Assembly: GCA_029960065.1 (NCBI GenBank)
Contig: JASCOF010000005.1
Span: forward strand, 248,001 to 312,000
Origin: Flavobacteriaceae bacterium PS02336
GTDB taxonomy: Bacteria; Bacteroidota; Bacteroidia; Flavobacteriales; Flavobacteriaceae
Length of the DNA stretch: 64,000 nucleotides
Direction of reading: 5' to 3'
Of the stretch, positions 23,938-31,532 are shown in pieces (the first letter of the stretch is position 1; each line of letters opens with the position of its first letter). A model generated the notes under the pieces. That model was not told the origin of the DNA. It worked only from the letters and a program-made list of their open reading frames with translations, and ran no database searches. The position numbers and the translations under genes were made by a program.

Positions 23938-24390
23938 ATGAAAAGAATTTATAAAGCACCAGAAGAAATTTCTTTACAAATTGATGCTGAAACCATTTTT
24001 TTGGCTGGTTCAATAGAAATGGATAAAGCTGTAAACTGGCAAAAACATTGCGAAGAATTGCTTCAGGATAAGTTTGTTATTTTTAATCCAAGGAGAAATG
24101 AGTGGGATAGCAGCTGGTCGCAGACGATAGAAAATGCTCACTTTAAAGAGCAGGTCAATTGGGAACTTAATGCATTAGAAAAGTCAGATATAATTATCAT
24201 GTATTTTGCTGCCAATACTATGTCACCCATATCGTTATTGGAGTTTGGACTTTACGCACAATCTCATAAAATGAAAGTGGTTGTAGATGAAAACTTTTGG
24301 AGAAAAGGCAATATTGATATTGTCTGTGAAAGATATGGAGTTGAAAAGTTTCAAACTTTAGACGAGTTAATACAAAATCTGCTTGACTGA
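23938..24390 (+). CDS. Nucleoside 2-deoxyribosyltransferase-like protein
   Basis: 150 residues. FLAGSIEM (21-28), FNPRR (49-53), EQVNWELNALEKSDIIIMYF (71-90) and SPISLLEFGLYA (96-107, Glu102) match the Rossmann-like nucleoside 2-deoxyribosyltransferase superfamily (Nuc_deoxyri_tr2 type). Relatives exchange or hydrolyse bases on nucleosides or nucleotides. It may cleave a glycosidic bond of an NAD-derived or modified nucleotide. The ATG at 23938 comes four bases after the phosphatase stop; upstream in-frame ATGs would overlap that gene heavily. Cytosolic. Confidence 0.85.
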   Translation: MKRIYKAPEEISLQIDAETIFLAGSIEMDKAVNWQKHCEELLQDKFVIFNPRRNEWDSSWSQTIENAHFKEQVNWELNALEKSDIIIMYFAANTMSPISLLEFGLYAQSHKMKVVVDENFWRKGNIDIVCERYGVEKFQTLDELIQNLLD

Positions 24391-24404
24391 AAAAGAAAAA
24401 AATC

Positions 24405-25343
24405 ATGAAAAGTAAAATAGAATCAGGTTTATTTGGTTTAGCGATTGGTGATGCTTTAGGTGTTCCGGTTGAATTTCAATCACGAAAATATTTAAAAGAA
24501 AATCCTGTTTCTGATATGTTTGGCTTTGGAACACATCATCAACCGGCAGGAACCTGGAGTGACGATAGTTCGCTTGCTTTTTGTTTAACAGAAAGTTTAT
24601 GTAAAGGTTTTGATCTAAACGACATCGCCAAAAATTTTGTTAGATGGTATAGTGAAGAATTATGGACACCGCATGGAAAAGTTTTTGACATTGGAATAGC
24701 TACCAGACATGCAATTCTTAATATTGCAAAAGGACATCAGGCTGATTTATGTGGCGGTTTTTCTGAAGAAGATAATGGTAATGGTTCTTTAATGCGTATT
24801 TTGCCGTTAGTTTTTTATCTTCAAAAAGAAAATGATATTGAAGTTATTTATAAAAAGGTAAAAGAAGTTTCATCAATTACACACGCTCATTTTCGTTCTG
24901 TGTTTGCTTGTTTTATTTATGTTGTATATTGTTTGGAGATTTTAAAAGATAAAGATAAATTCGAAGCTTATAAAGAAATGCAAAACGTTCTTTCGAAGTT
25001 TTTAGAAGATAAAAAATACAATCCTGTCGAAATTCAGCTATTTGAAAAAATATTGAAGAACGATATTTGGACGTATCCTGAAAATGAAATTCTTGCATCG
25101 GGTTATGTACTGCATAGTTTAGAAGCTAGTTTCTGGTGTTTTTTAAATTCGGATTCGTATGAAGAAACAGTTTTAAAAGCTATTAATTTAGGGGAAGATA
25201 CCGATACAACCGGTGCAATTGCAGGTGGATTGGCAGGGATTTATTACGGAATTGAAAATATGCCGCCAAAATGGATCGACAATTTAGTAAGATCCAATGA
25301 TATAAAAGATTTAGCAGAACGCTTATCAGATAAATATAAATAG
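24405..25343 (+). CDS. ADP-ribosylglycohydrolase family protein 2 (DraG/ARH-like)
   Basis: 312 residues. Motifs: GLAIGDALGVPVEF (11-24), WSDDSS (51-56), GNGSLMR (125-131) and GEDTDTTGA (263-271), the metal-binding set of the DraG/ARH fold. It differs from the first ARH (22359) in length and in its metal motifs (SDDS against TDDT, GEDTDT against GGDTDT), so this is not a recent tandem duplication. It probably removes ADP-ribose from a different acceptor. It ends 8 bp before the NAMPT gene. Confidence 0.93.
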   Translation: MKSKIESGLFGLAIGDALGVPVEFQSRKYLKENPVSDMFGFGTHHQPAGTWSDDSSLAFCLTESLCKGFDLNDIAKNFVRWYSEELWTPHGKVFDIGIATRHAILNIAKGHQADLCGGFSEEDNGNGSLMRILPLVFYLQKENDIEVIYKKVKEVSSITHAHFRSVFACFIYVVYCLEILKDKDKFEAYKEMQNVLSKFLEDKKYNPVEIQLFEKILKNDIWTYPENEILASGYVLHSLEASFWCFLNSDSYEETVLKAINLGEDTDTTGAIAGGLAGIYYGIENMPPKWIDNLVRSNDIKDLAERLSDKYK

Positions 25344-25351
25344 AAAAATAT

Positions 25352-26821
25352 ATGAACCCATTATTATTAACCGACGGTTACAAAGTTGACCACAGAAGAC
25401 AATATCCAGACGGAACAACTTTAGTTTATTCTAACTGGACACCTCGTAAATCAAGAATTGAAGGTCTTGATGAGGTTGTGTTTTTTGGATTACAGTATTT
25501 CATCAAAAAATATATCATTCACGATTTTGAAGAGTATTTCTTCAAACAGCCAAAAGAAGAAGTAATTAAAAAATATTCTAGAAGAATCAATAATTATTTA
25601 GGCGAAAACCAAGTTGGTACCAAACATATCGAAGATTTGCACGATTTAGGATATATTCCGATGGTTTTTAAAGCTTTGCCAGAAGGAGCAAGCGTTCCGT
25701 TGAGAGTGCCAATGTTTACAATGTACAACACCATTCCGGAGTTTTTCTGGCTTACGAATTATTTTGAAACCTTGCTTTCAGCGGTAATCTGGCTGCCTTG
25801 TAACTCAGCAACAATTGCGAAAGAGTATAGAAAAGTATTAGATAAATATGCAGACCAAACATCATCTGTTCCAGAATTTGTAGACTGGCAGGCGCACGAT
25901 TTCTCTATGAGAGGAATGGGCGGAATCGAAGCAGCGCTGACTTCTGCGGCGGGACATTTATTAAGTTTTACAGGATCTGATACCATTCCAGCTATAGATT
26001 TCTTGGAGGAATATTATAAAGCCAATTCCGATTCAGAATTAATTGCTGGTTCAGTTGCGGCGACAGAACATTCTGTAATGTGTATGGGAACTACAGAAGG
26101 AGAGTATGAAACTTTTAAAAGATTAATTACAGAGGTTTATCCAAAAGGAATTGTTTCTATCGTTTCTGATACTTGGGATTTATGGAAGGTTTTAACGGAT
26201 TATTTACCACGATTGAGAGAAGATATTGTTTCAAGAGAAGGTAAAGTTGTAATTCGTCCTGACAGCGGTGATCCGGTTGATATTATCTGCGGAAATCCAA
26301 ACGGAAAAACAGAACAGGAAAAGAAAGGGGTAATCGAATTGCTTTGGGATGTTTTTGGCGGCACAACAAATGCTAAAGGTTTCAAAGAATTAGTGCCTCA
26401 GATTGGTGCTATTTACGGAGACAGTATTACGGTAGCAAGAGCAACTCAGATCTGCGAAAGATTAAAAGAAAAAGGTTTTGCTTCTACAAATGTTGTTCTG
26501 GGAATTGGTTCTTTTACGTATCAATACAACACCAGAGATACTTTCGGATTTGCAATGAAAGCAACTTACGGAGAAGTAAACGGAGAGGGAAGAGCGATCT
26601 TCAAAGATCCAATTACAGATGACGGAACTAAAAAATCGGCTAAAGGATTGATGAAAATTGATTTAATCGACGGGAAGTATCATTTAAGTGATAATGTTTC
26701 TTGGGAAGAAGAAAAACAAGGTGAATTGAAGGAGATTTTCAGAGATGGGAAACTTTTAATTGATCAATCGTTGAGTGAAATTCGAACTCGAGTAAAAAGC
26801 GAGATAAACGTTGAAGCATAA
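25352..26821 (+). CDS. nadV: Nicotinamide phosphoribosyltransferase (NAMPT/NadV family)
   Basis: 489 residues, nearly the length of human NAMPT. It joins nicotinamide and PRPP to nicotinamide mononucleotide. Active-site residues align: LLTDGYKVDHRRQYP at the start, HDFSMRG with Phe184 and Arg187, TGSD with Asp210, TEHS with His240, and IRPDSGD with Arg302 and Asp304. It recycles nicotinamide released by NAD-consuming enzymes such as KptA, and its PRPP could come from the prs-like first gene. Phage Namat enzymes of the same fold use ADP-ribose pyrophosphate to make NAD directly, a possibility to test. Last gene of the cluster, ended by a strong terminator. Confidence 0.94.
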   Translation: MNPLLLTDGYKVDHRRQYPDGTTLVYSNWTPRKSRIEGLDEVVFFGLQYFIKKYIIHDFEEYFFKQPKEEVIKKYSRRINNYLGENQVGTKHIEDLHDLGYIPMVFKALPEGASVPLRVPMFTMYNTIPEFFWLTNYFETLLSAVIWLPCNSATIAKEYRKVLDKYADQTSSVPEFVDWQAHDFSMRGMGGIEAALTSAAGHLLSFTGSDTIPAIDFLEEYYKANSDSELIAGSVAATEHSVMCMGTTEGEYETFKRLITEVYPKGIVSIVSDTWDLWKVLTDYLPRLREDIVSREGKVVIRPDSGDPVDIICGNPNGKTEQEKKGVIELLWDVFGGTTNAKGFKELVPQIGAIYGDSITVARATQICERLKEKGFASTNVVLGIGSFTYQYNTRDTFGFAMKATYGEVNGEGRAIFKDPITDDGTKKSAKGLMKIDLIDGKYHLSDNVSWEEEKQGELKEIFRDGKLLIDQSLSEIRTRVKSEINVEA

Positions 26822-26830
26822 AAATAAGAA

Positions 26831-26857
26831 AGCCTGAATGTAAGTTCAGGCTTTTTT
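26831..26857 (+). terminator. Intrinsic terminator of the NAD/ADP-ribose cluster
   Basis: 8-bp stem AGCCTGAA/TTCAGGCT around a 6-nt loop, followed by six T, 10 bp after the NAMPT stop. It marks the end of the cluster. Confidence 0.85.
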
Positions 26858-26879
26858 ATGATATGAGTTTTTTGTTCTG

Positions 26880-26983
26880 TTTGTCATTTCGACGAAGGAG
26901 AAATCTTCGCTAGAAGTTCTACAAAGATTGGACTCTCATCGCAGAGTTACTTGCGAAGATTTCTCCTTCGTCGAAATGACAAA
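26880..26983. repeat. 31-bp perfect inverted repeat (intergenic mobile-type palindrome)
   Basis: Arms 26880-26910 and 26953-26983 are exact reverse complements (core CATTTCGACGAAGGAGAAAT), with 42 bp between them. The arms also hold shorter self-complementary parts (TTTCGACGAA, CTTCG). It lies in the converging spacer after the cluster terminator. The element looks like a multicopy flavobacterial intergenic repeat. Confidence 0.8.
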
Positions 26984-27015
26984 AATTGTGTTTTTCTTTT
27001 CCAGACATTTCAAAA

Positions 27016-27720
27016 TTATTTACAATATTTTGTTTTAAATTCCTGAGCATCTTTATTAGAGTTGGATCTTACTAGACGAAAACCTTCCGTACAGTCAATT
27101 TTTTTCTCTGTAATCAATTTTCCAATTAAATATTCGAATAGAATATAGGAACGATGTTCTTCGTTGATAAAATCTAAATATTCTTTTTTGAAAGGAATTT
27201 TTTCCTCGCTTATAATGTGAATCAAAGTGTTTTGTAATTCATCAAGATGACGTTCTGAATTTAACTGAAAATGTTTTTCTATTTTAATTCCGTTGTAAGT
27301 AAATGAGATTAAATTTTCGACACCATTCCCATACATGGGACCATGTCTATAATTTTTTGTTTTTTCTCCAGAAAATGAGTTTCCGTAAATAACTAGATTT
27401 TCTAATTCTGCATATTTGTGTTCTATCTCATTTATCATTAAAAAGTTTTCTTCAAATGAAATTTTCCCTTCAAAATATCCATTAAGATTTTCAAATTCAG
27501 TTAACCTAATAATAGAACTTACTATCTGTAATATCAGAGGAATTATAACTGGATAGTAAAAATATTGGGGTAATTTATAATCGAGAAAATGTTCAAATAA
27601 AAACAGAATTAAAGCATACGCGAACATTAGTCCAAGAGAAATATATGATAATTTTTCTGAACGGGTTAAATTGAAGAATTTAGGTTTTTCAGGAATAAAA
27701 ATTGAAGCAGAAAAAAACAT
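27016..27720 (-). CDS. Hypothetical protein with two membrane segments
   Basis: 234 residues, no recognised domain. Two hydrophobic helices (about residues 26-46 and 55-70) follow a short polar N-terminus. A mixed alpha/beta cytosolic part comes next (YFEGKISFEENFLMINEIEHKYAELENLVIYG) and looks like a small PH- or YcxB-like domain, only a fold impression. A lysine-rich tail ends the protein. Its ATG abuts the nadD stop codon directly, so it is cotranscribed with nadD. Function unknown. Confidence 0.75.
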   Translation of the reverse strand: MFFSASIFIPEKPKFFNLTRSEKLSYISLGLMFAYALILFLFEHFLDYKLPQYFYYPVIIPLILQIVSSIIRLTEFENLNGYFEGKISFEENFLMINEIEHKYAELENLVIYGNSFSGEKTKNYRHGPMYGNGVENLISFTYNGIKIEKHFQLNSERHLDELQNTLIHIISEEKIPFKKEYLDFINEEHRSYILFEYLIGKLITEKKIDCTEGFRLVRSNSNKDAQEFKTKYCK

Positions 27721-28302
27721 TTACTTCTTATAAAAATTATTATGATCAATATATTCCCAAACCTTCGACGGTAATAAAGGCTGAATATTTTTACCTTCTT
27801 TAATGCTGTTTCGAATAAAAGTTGAAGAAATTTCTACGATCGGCGCATCAATAACATGAATTTTTGGATGTGATTTTAGTTCAACATTTTCAGGTTCATC
27901 AGAAATGCGCGGATAAACATAAATATCATGATTTTCTAGAATTACTTCATAGTTTCTCCATTTATGAAGCGTCTTCAAATTGTCTTCACCCATGATTAAA
28001 GAAAATTCATGATTTGGATATTTTTCCTTTAAATGTTCCAGAGTAATTACGGTATAACTCGGTTGAGGTAATTTAAACTCAATATCCGACGGTTTTATCT
28101 TCGGATAATCTTCTGTTGCCAGAAAAACCATTTGAAGGCGCTGTTGATCGTCTAATAAAGTTGCCTTTTTCTTCAGCGGATTATGAGGTGTAACGACCAT
28201 CCAAATCTGATCTAAATCTGCAAACTCTGCCATATGATTGGCAATGATCAAATGACCAACGTGAATAGGATTGTATGTTCCGAAATAAAGACCTATTTTC
28301 AT
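27721..28302 (-). CDS. nadD: Nicotinate-nucleotide adenylyltransferase
   Basis: 193 residues. The enzyme adenylates nicotinate mononucleotide to deamido-NAD in the cytosol. Signatures: GLYFGTYNPIHVGHLIIA (the (H/T)xGH nucleotidyltransferase motif), MVVTPHNPLKKK, and the C-terminal ISSTFIR. It is a core NAD enzyme lying 0.9 kb from the NrtR cluster but on the opposite strand, separated by a terminator and a 31-bp palindrome, so it is probably not in the same regulon. If the cluster makes NMN, this enzyme or another adenylyltransferase must complete NAD. Confidence 0.95.
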   Translation of the reverse strand: MKIGLYFGTYNPIHVGHLIIANHMAEFADLDQIWMVVTPHNPLKKKATLLDDQQRLQMVFLATEDYPKIKPSDIEFKLPQPSYTVITLEHLKEKYPNHEFSLIMGEDNLKTLHKWRNYEVILENHDIYVYPRISDEPENVELKSHPKIHVIDAPIVEISSTFIRNSIKEGKNIQPLLPSKVWEYIDHNNFYKK

Positions 28303-28315
28303 TTTTTATAGTTTC

Positions 28316-28410
28316 ACAGAGTGTCGCTAAGATAGCACAAAGATTCGCAAAGTTTAAAAATAATACTTTTGCGAATCTCTGTGTTTTTTCTTTGTGTATC
28401 TCTGAGGAAT
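28316..28410. repeat. CGCAAAG-family intergenic repeat
   Basis: Inverted pair around AGATTCGCAAAG and CTTTTGCGAATCT, with outer TCACAGAGTGT against CTCTGTG-type words. No gene. Same family as 19935-20112, 43528-43676 and 54345-54402. Confidence 0.6.
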
Positions 28411-28415
28411 AAAAA

Positions 28416-28988
28416 TTATTTATTTACGAAGTCCTTAACCAATTGATGTGCTTCTTCCAAAGCTACTGGTAAGTCATAGTTTTTGATAATTACATCAAAT
28501 TGCGGAGCCGTTGCCAATTCTACAGATGCTTTTGCAATACGCATATTGATTTTATCTTCACTCTCTGTAGAACGTTCTTTTAGTCTTCTTTTAAGTTCGT
28601 CGACACTCGGCGGTTTTACAAAAACAGCCAAAGTCTGTTCTGGGAATTTATGTTTAATTCGTAATCCGCCAGCAACATCAATGTCAAAAATCACGTTTTT
28701 TCCTAAAGCCCAGATTCGTTCGATTTCAGATTTTAAAGTACCGTAAAAGTTATCACGATAAACTTCTTCCCATTCTAGGAAATCTTCTGCCTTAATGTGT
28801 TTTTTGAATTCTTCTAACGAAATAAAATAATAATCTTTTCCGTGTTGCTCTTCTCCGCGAGGTTCGCGTGAAGCTGCTGAGATTGAAAATTCAAGGTTTA
28901 AATCTTCCTGTCCTAGTAAATGTTTTACGATAGTTGTTTTTCCTGATCCTGAAGGTGCCGAGAAAACAATTAATTTTCCTTTGTTCAT
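28416..28988 (-). CDS. gmk: Guanylate kinase
   Basis: 190 residues. It phosphorylates GMP to GDP with ATP. The P-loop SAPSGSGKTTI (10-20), the SISAASREPRGEEQHGKDYYF GMP-binding segment, and DIDVAGGLRIKHKFP are all in place; length is standard. It lies upstream of nadD on the same strand, 113 bp away across a hairpin repeat, and downstream of the yicC gene, an arrangement common in flavobacteria (YicC-Gmk-NadD). Confidence 0.96.
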   Translation of the reverse strand: MNKGKLIVFSAPSGSGKTTIVKHLLGQEDLNLEFSISAASREPRGEEQHGKDYYFISLEEFKKHIKAEDFLEWEEVYRDNFYGTLKSEIERIWALGKNVIFDIDVAGGLRIKHKFPEQTLAVFVKPPSVDELKRRLKERSTESEDKINMRIAKASVELATAPQFDVIIKNYDLPVALEEAHQLVKDFVNK

Positions 28989-29082
28989 TATAGTTTATGC
29001 TTTGGGCTTTAAGCTATACGCTTTAAGCTTTAATATTTGTGCGATTCTGTGCCTATTGCTTAAAGCTTACAGCTTACAGCTT
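28989..29082. repeat. Word-repeat spacer (AAGCTTTAAGC family)
   Basis: Left half repeats GCTTTAAGCTATACGCTTTA; right half repeats TTAAAGCTTACAGCTTACAG. It folds as an imperfect hairpin between yicC and gmk. Confidence 0.55.
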
Positions 29083-29943
29083 TTATAAAACATTTAAAAC
29101 CTGTTCTTTAATTTTTTCCAATTCATCTTTCATCATCACAACCAATTTCTGCATTTGAGCATGATTTGATTTTGAACCCATAGTATTAATTTCACGGCCC
29201 ATTTCCTGAGTAATAAACCCCAATTTACGTCCGTTTGCTTCGCTTCCACCGACAGTTTCAATAAAATAATCTAAATGATTGGTTAAACGAACTTTTTCTT
29301 CAGTAATATCTAATTTTTCAAGATAATAGATCAATTCCTGCTCAAAGCGGTTTTCATCAACATTAACTTGTAATTCTGAAATTGCAGTTTGTAGACGGTC
29401 TTTAATCGCCTGAACGCGTTCTGGATCAAGAGCCAAAGCGTCATTCATGTATTGACGAATATTTCCAATTCGCAAGTTGAATTCTTTTTCAAGAGATTCA
29501 CCTTCGTCTTTTCTAAAACTTAAGATGTTTTGTAAAGCTTCATCGATAATCACCTGAATTTGTTCCCAGTCGTTTTCATCAATTTCTTCGCGTTCTGTTT
29601 TTAATGTATCTGGCATACGAACTGCCATTTTCATTAGTTCCGTTTCATCGGCATCTTGGTACACTTCTCTCAATTGTGCGATATAATTTTTTACGACAGG
29701 AACATTTACTTTAGTCGAAGTCTGTTCGGCAGTACTTTCTACATAAATAGCAAAATCGATTTTTCCTCGTTCTAATTTTGTTGAAATCTGCGTTCGTAAG
29801 CCAAGTTCCATTTCGCGGTAAAGCGATGGCATTCTTACATTTAAATCTAAACCTTTACTGTTTAAAGACTTTACTTCGACTGTAATTTTTTTTGTAGGCA
29901 ATTGCAAAGAAGCTTTGCCAAACCCTGTCATAGATTGTATCAT
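29083..29943 (-). CDS. yicC: YicC/YloC family endoribonuclease
   Basis: 286 residues. The N-terminal MTGFGKASLQLPTKKITVEVKSLNSKGLDL and C-terminal GGSEANGRKLGFITQEMGREINTMGSKS are the classical YicC_N and DUF1732 signatures; a helical coiled coil lies between. YicC homologues are ring-shaped endoribonucleases implicated in RNA turnover. It is the first gene of the yicC-gmk-nadD series on the minus strand. Length and motifs are fully typical. Confidence 0.95.
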   Translation of the reverse strand: MIQSMTGFGKASLQLPTKKITVEVKSLNSKGLDLNVRMPSLYREMELGLRTQISTKLERGKIDFAIYVESTAEQTSTKVNVPVVKNYIAQLREVYQDADETELMKMAVRMPDTLKTEREEIDENDWEQIQVIIDEALQNILSFRKDEGESLEKEFNLRIGNIRQYMNDALALDPERVQAIKDRLQTAISELQVNVDENRFEQELIYYLEKLDITEEKVRLTNHLDYFIETVGGSEANGRKLGFITQEMGREINTMGSKSNHAQMQKLVVMMKDELEKIKEQVLNVL

Positions 29944-30036
29944 ATAATTGAGTATAAAGGCGCAAAGATAAATAAAAGTTTGCTGGTTTGTGTTGTAAAT
30001 TGTTAATCAGTTTCGTACACAAAGTTTTTGTTATTC

Positions 30037-30384
30037 TTACGATAATGCTTTTATAACTTCAGCAACATTTTTTTGGCTGTTGCCGATGTAAATTTTACCG
30101 TCAATAATAAAAACCGGACGGCTTAAGAAAGTGTAATGTTCTAAGATATATTTTTTGAAGTCGGATTCGGTTAAAGATTTGTTCTTTAAATCCATAGACT
30201 TATACAATTGTGCTTTTTTGCTGAATAAAGCTTCATAACTGCCAGAAAGTTTATACATTTCTTCCAGTTGTTCTTCTGTAATTGGATCTTGTCTTATATC
30301 TTGAAAAACCAAATCATTTTCGGGTAAACTTTTAATGATTTTTCGACAAGTATCGCAAGACGCTAAGTAATATATTTTATTCAT
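30037..30384 (-). CDS. ArsC/Spx family thioredoxin-fold protein
   Basis: 115 residues of the arsenate-reductase-like/Spx fold, starting NKIYYLASCDTCRKII with a CxxC (CDTC) redox pair, then FQDIRQDPITEEQLEEM, DFKKYILEHYTFLSRPVFIIDGKIYIG. Family members reduce arsenate with thiols or act as regulators; without ars genes nearby this one is more likely a general redox protein. Single gene on the minus strand, 79 bp from the divergent DinB-like gene. Confidence 0.85.
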   Translation of the reverse strand: MNKIYYLASCDTCRKIIKSLPENDLVFQDIRQDPITEEQLEEMYKLSGSYEALFSKKAQLYKSMDLKNKSLTESDFKKYILEHYTFLSRPVFIIDGKIYIGNSQKNVAEVIKALS

Positions 30385-30463
30385 GATTTTTGAATTTTAT
30401 TAGAATACAAAGAAAATTCATTTGAAACTTAAAAATGCCTAATTTTAGAAAAAAAATAATTAT

Positions 30464-30919
30464 ATGAGTTCAGTTTTTGAAACACAGAAAACGATAAGAG
30501 AAATTCTTTTAAAAATTTTAGAAAGTCATTCTTTAGAACAATTAAATAAAATTCCGCAGGGATTTAATAATAATATTATTTGGAATGTTGGCCATTGTGT
30601 CGCTGCACAGCAAACGTTGGTTTACAAATTATCGGGTCTTCCAACAATGGTTTCAGAAGATTTTATTTTAAAATACAGAAAAGGGACAAAGCCTGAAGGA
30701 GATGTTTCGGAAGAGGAAGTAAATGAGATTAAGGCATTTCTTATGAGCACTTATGAAAAGACTAAAAATGATTTTGAAAGCGGTCTTTTTGTTGATTATA
30801 ATCAATATACAACCAGTATGGGATTTACGCTTAAAAATGTCCAAGATGCATTAGATTTTAATAATTATCACGAAGGAATTCATACCGGAATCGTAATGAC
30901 TTTAAGAAAATTAGTTTAA
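30464..30919 (+). CDS. DinB-like four-helix-bundle protein
   Basis: 151 residues, DinB/YfiT-like. The metal-binding histidines appear in NVGHCVAAQQ (about residue 49) and NNYHEGIHTG (about 136 and 140). Such proteins bind a divalent metal and some are thiol transferases using low-molecular-weight thiols; others have no known reaction. Cytosolic. Ends in a bidirectional terminator shared with the converging rlpA-like gene. Confidence 0.87.
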   Translation: MSSVFETQKTIREILLKILESHSLEQLNKIPQGFNNNIIWNVGHCVAAQQTLVYKLSGLPTMVSEDFILKYRKGTKPEGDVSEEEVNEIKAFLMSTYEKTKNDFESGLFVDYNQYTTSMGFTLKNVQDALDFNNYHEGIHTGIVMTLRKLV

Positions 30920-30921
30920 AT

Positions 30922-30948
30922 AAAAATCCCGCTTTAAGCGGGATTTTT
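30922..30948. terminator. Bidirectional intrinsic terminator
   Basis: Stem of about 13 bp, AAAAATCCCGCTT against AAGCGGGATTTTT, with A and T flanks. It serves the DinB-like gene on the plus strand and the RlpA-like gene on the minus strand, whose stop codon begins two bases away. Confidence 0.85.
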
Positions 30949-30949
30949 A

Positions 30950-31441
30950 TTATTCTACTATAGTCTCAATTGTGACTTTCATTGCACCTGCACCTTTGTG
31001 CTTGGTAATATCCATAAAAGCTCTTTTTGATAAATCTATTTCACGTGTTTTTACAAAAGGTCCACGATCTGTAATTTTCACAATAACGAATTTTCCGTTG
31101 GCTTCATTTGTAACTTTTACTCTTGTTCCAAAAGGAAGTTTTTTGTGAGCAGCAGTATATTGGTTGTTGTTGAATCGGCTTCCGTTGGCAGTTCTTTTTC
31201 CGTTAAAACGATCAGCGTAGTAGGAGGCGTGAGCGTTTTTTTTGTAGGGTCTAAGTTTTAAACCTTTATCTGTAAAAACAGAATCTACAGGTAATGCAAT
31301 AATATTTGGTCTTGCATTTTTAACAGTGTCTTGAATAATTTTGGGTTCTGTTGTAGGTTTGGTTTGACTTATAACATACGAAAAGCCGCTAATTAAAGTC
31401 AGAGCAATTGTGGCGAATAAAATGTTTTTTTTATTTCTCAT
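30950..31441 (-). CDS. Septal ring lytic transglycosylase RlpA family protein
   Basis: 163 residues. An N-terminal hydrophobic anchor or signal (about residues 5-26) precedes a double-psi beta-barrel (about 75-160): HASYYADRFNGKRTANGSRF, AHKKLPFGTRVKVTN, VKITDRGPFVKTREIDLSKRAF, with the TDRGPF aspartate typical of RlpA. In proteobacteria RlpA cleaves denuded glycan strands in the envelope; the SPOR domain is absent here. Single gene. Confidence 0.9.
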   Translation of the reverse strand: MRNKKNILFATIALTLISGFSYVISQTKPTTEPKIIQDTVKNARPNIIALPVDSVFTDKGLKLRPYKKNAHASYYADRFNGKRTANGSRFNNNQYTAAHKKLPFGTRVKVTNEANGKFVIVKITDRGPFVKTREIDLSKRAFMDITKHKGAGAMKVTIETIVE

Positions 31442-31496
31442 GGGTTATTTTTTTTCAGACTTGGGGGGAGTTTGTACAAATAATATGCCGAGATAA

Positions 31497-31520
31497 AAAA
31501 AGCCCTGAAAAAGGGCTTTT
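31497..31520 (-). terminator. Intrinsic terminator
   Basis: AAAAGCCC/GGGCTTTT stem with A/T runs, 12 bp beyond the stop of the minus-strand membrane protein gene at 31533. Confidence 0.7.
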
Positions 31521-31532
31521 AATTGGTATTTT

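Noticed and set aside
27721..28302. nadD as a member of the NrtR-controlled cluster
   Set aside because: It lies on the opposite strand beyond a terminator and a palindrome, and follows gmk and yicC as in the usual housekeeping arrangement; no operator-like palindrome was found before it.
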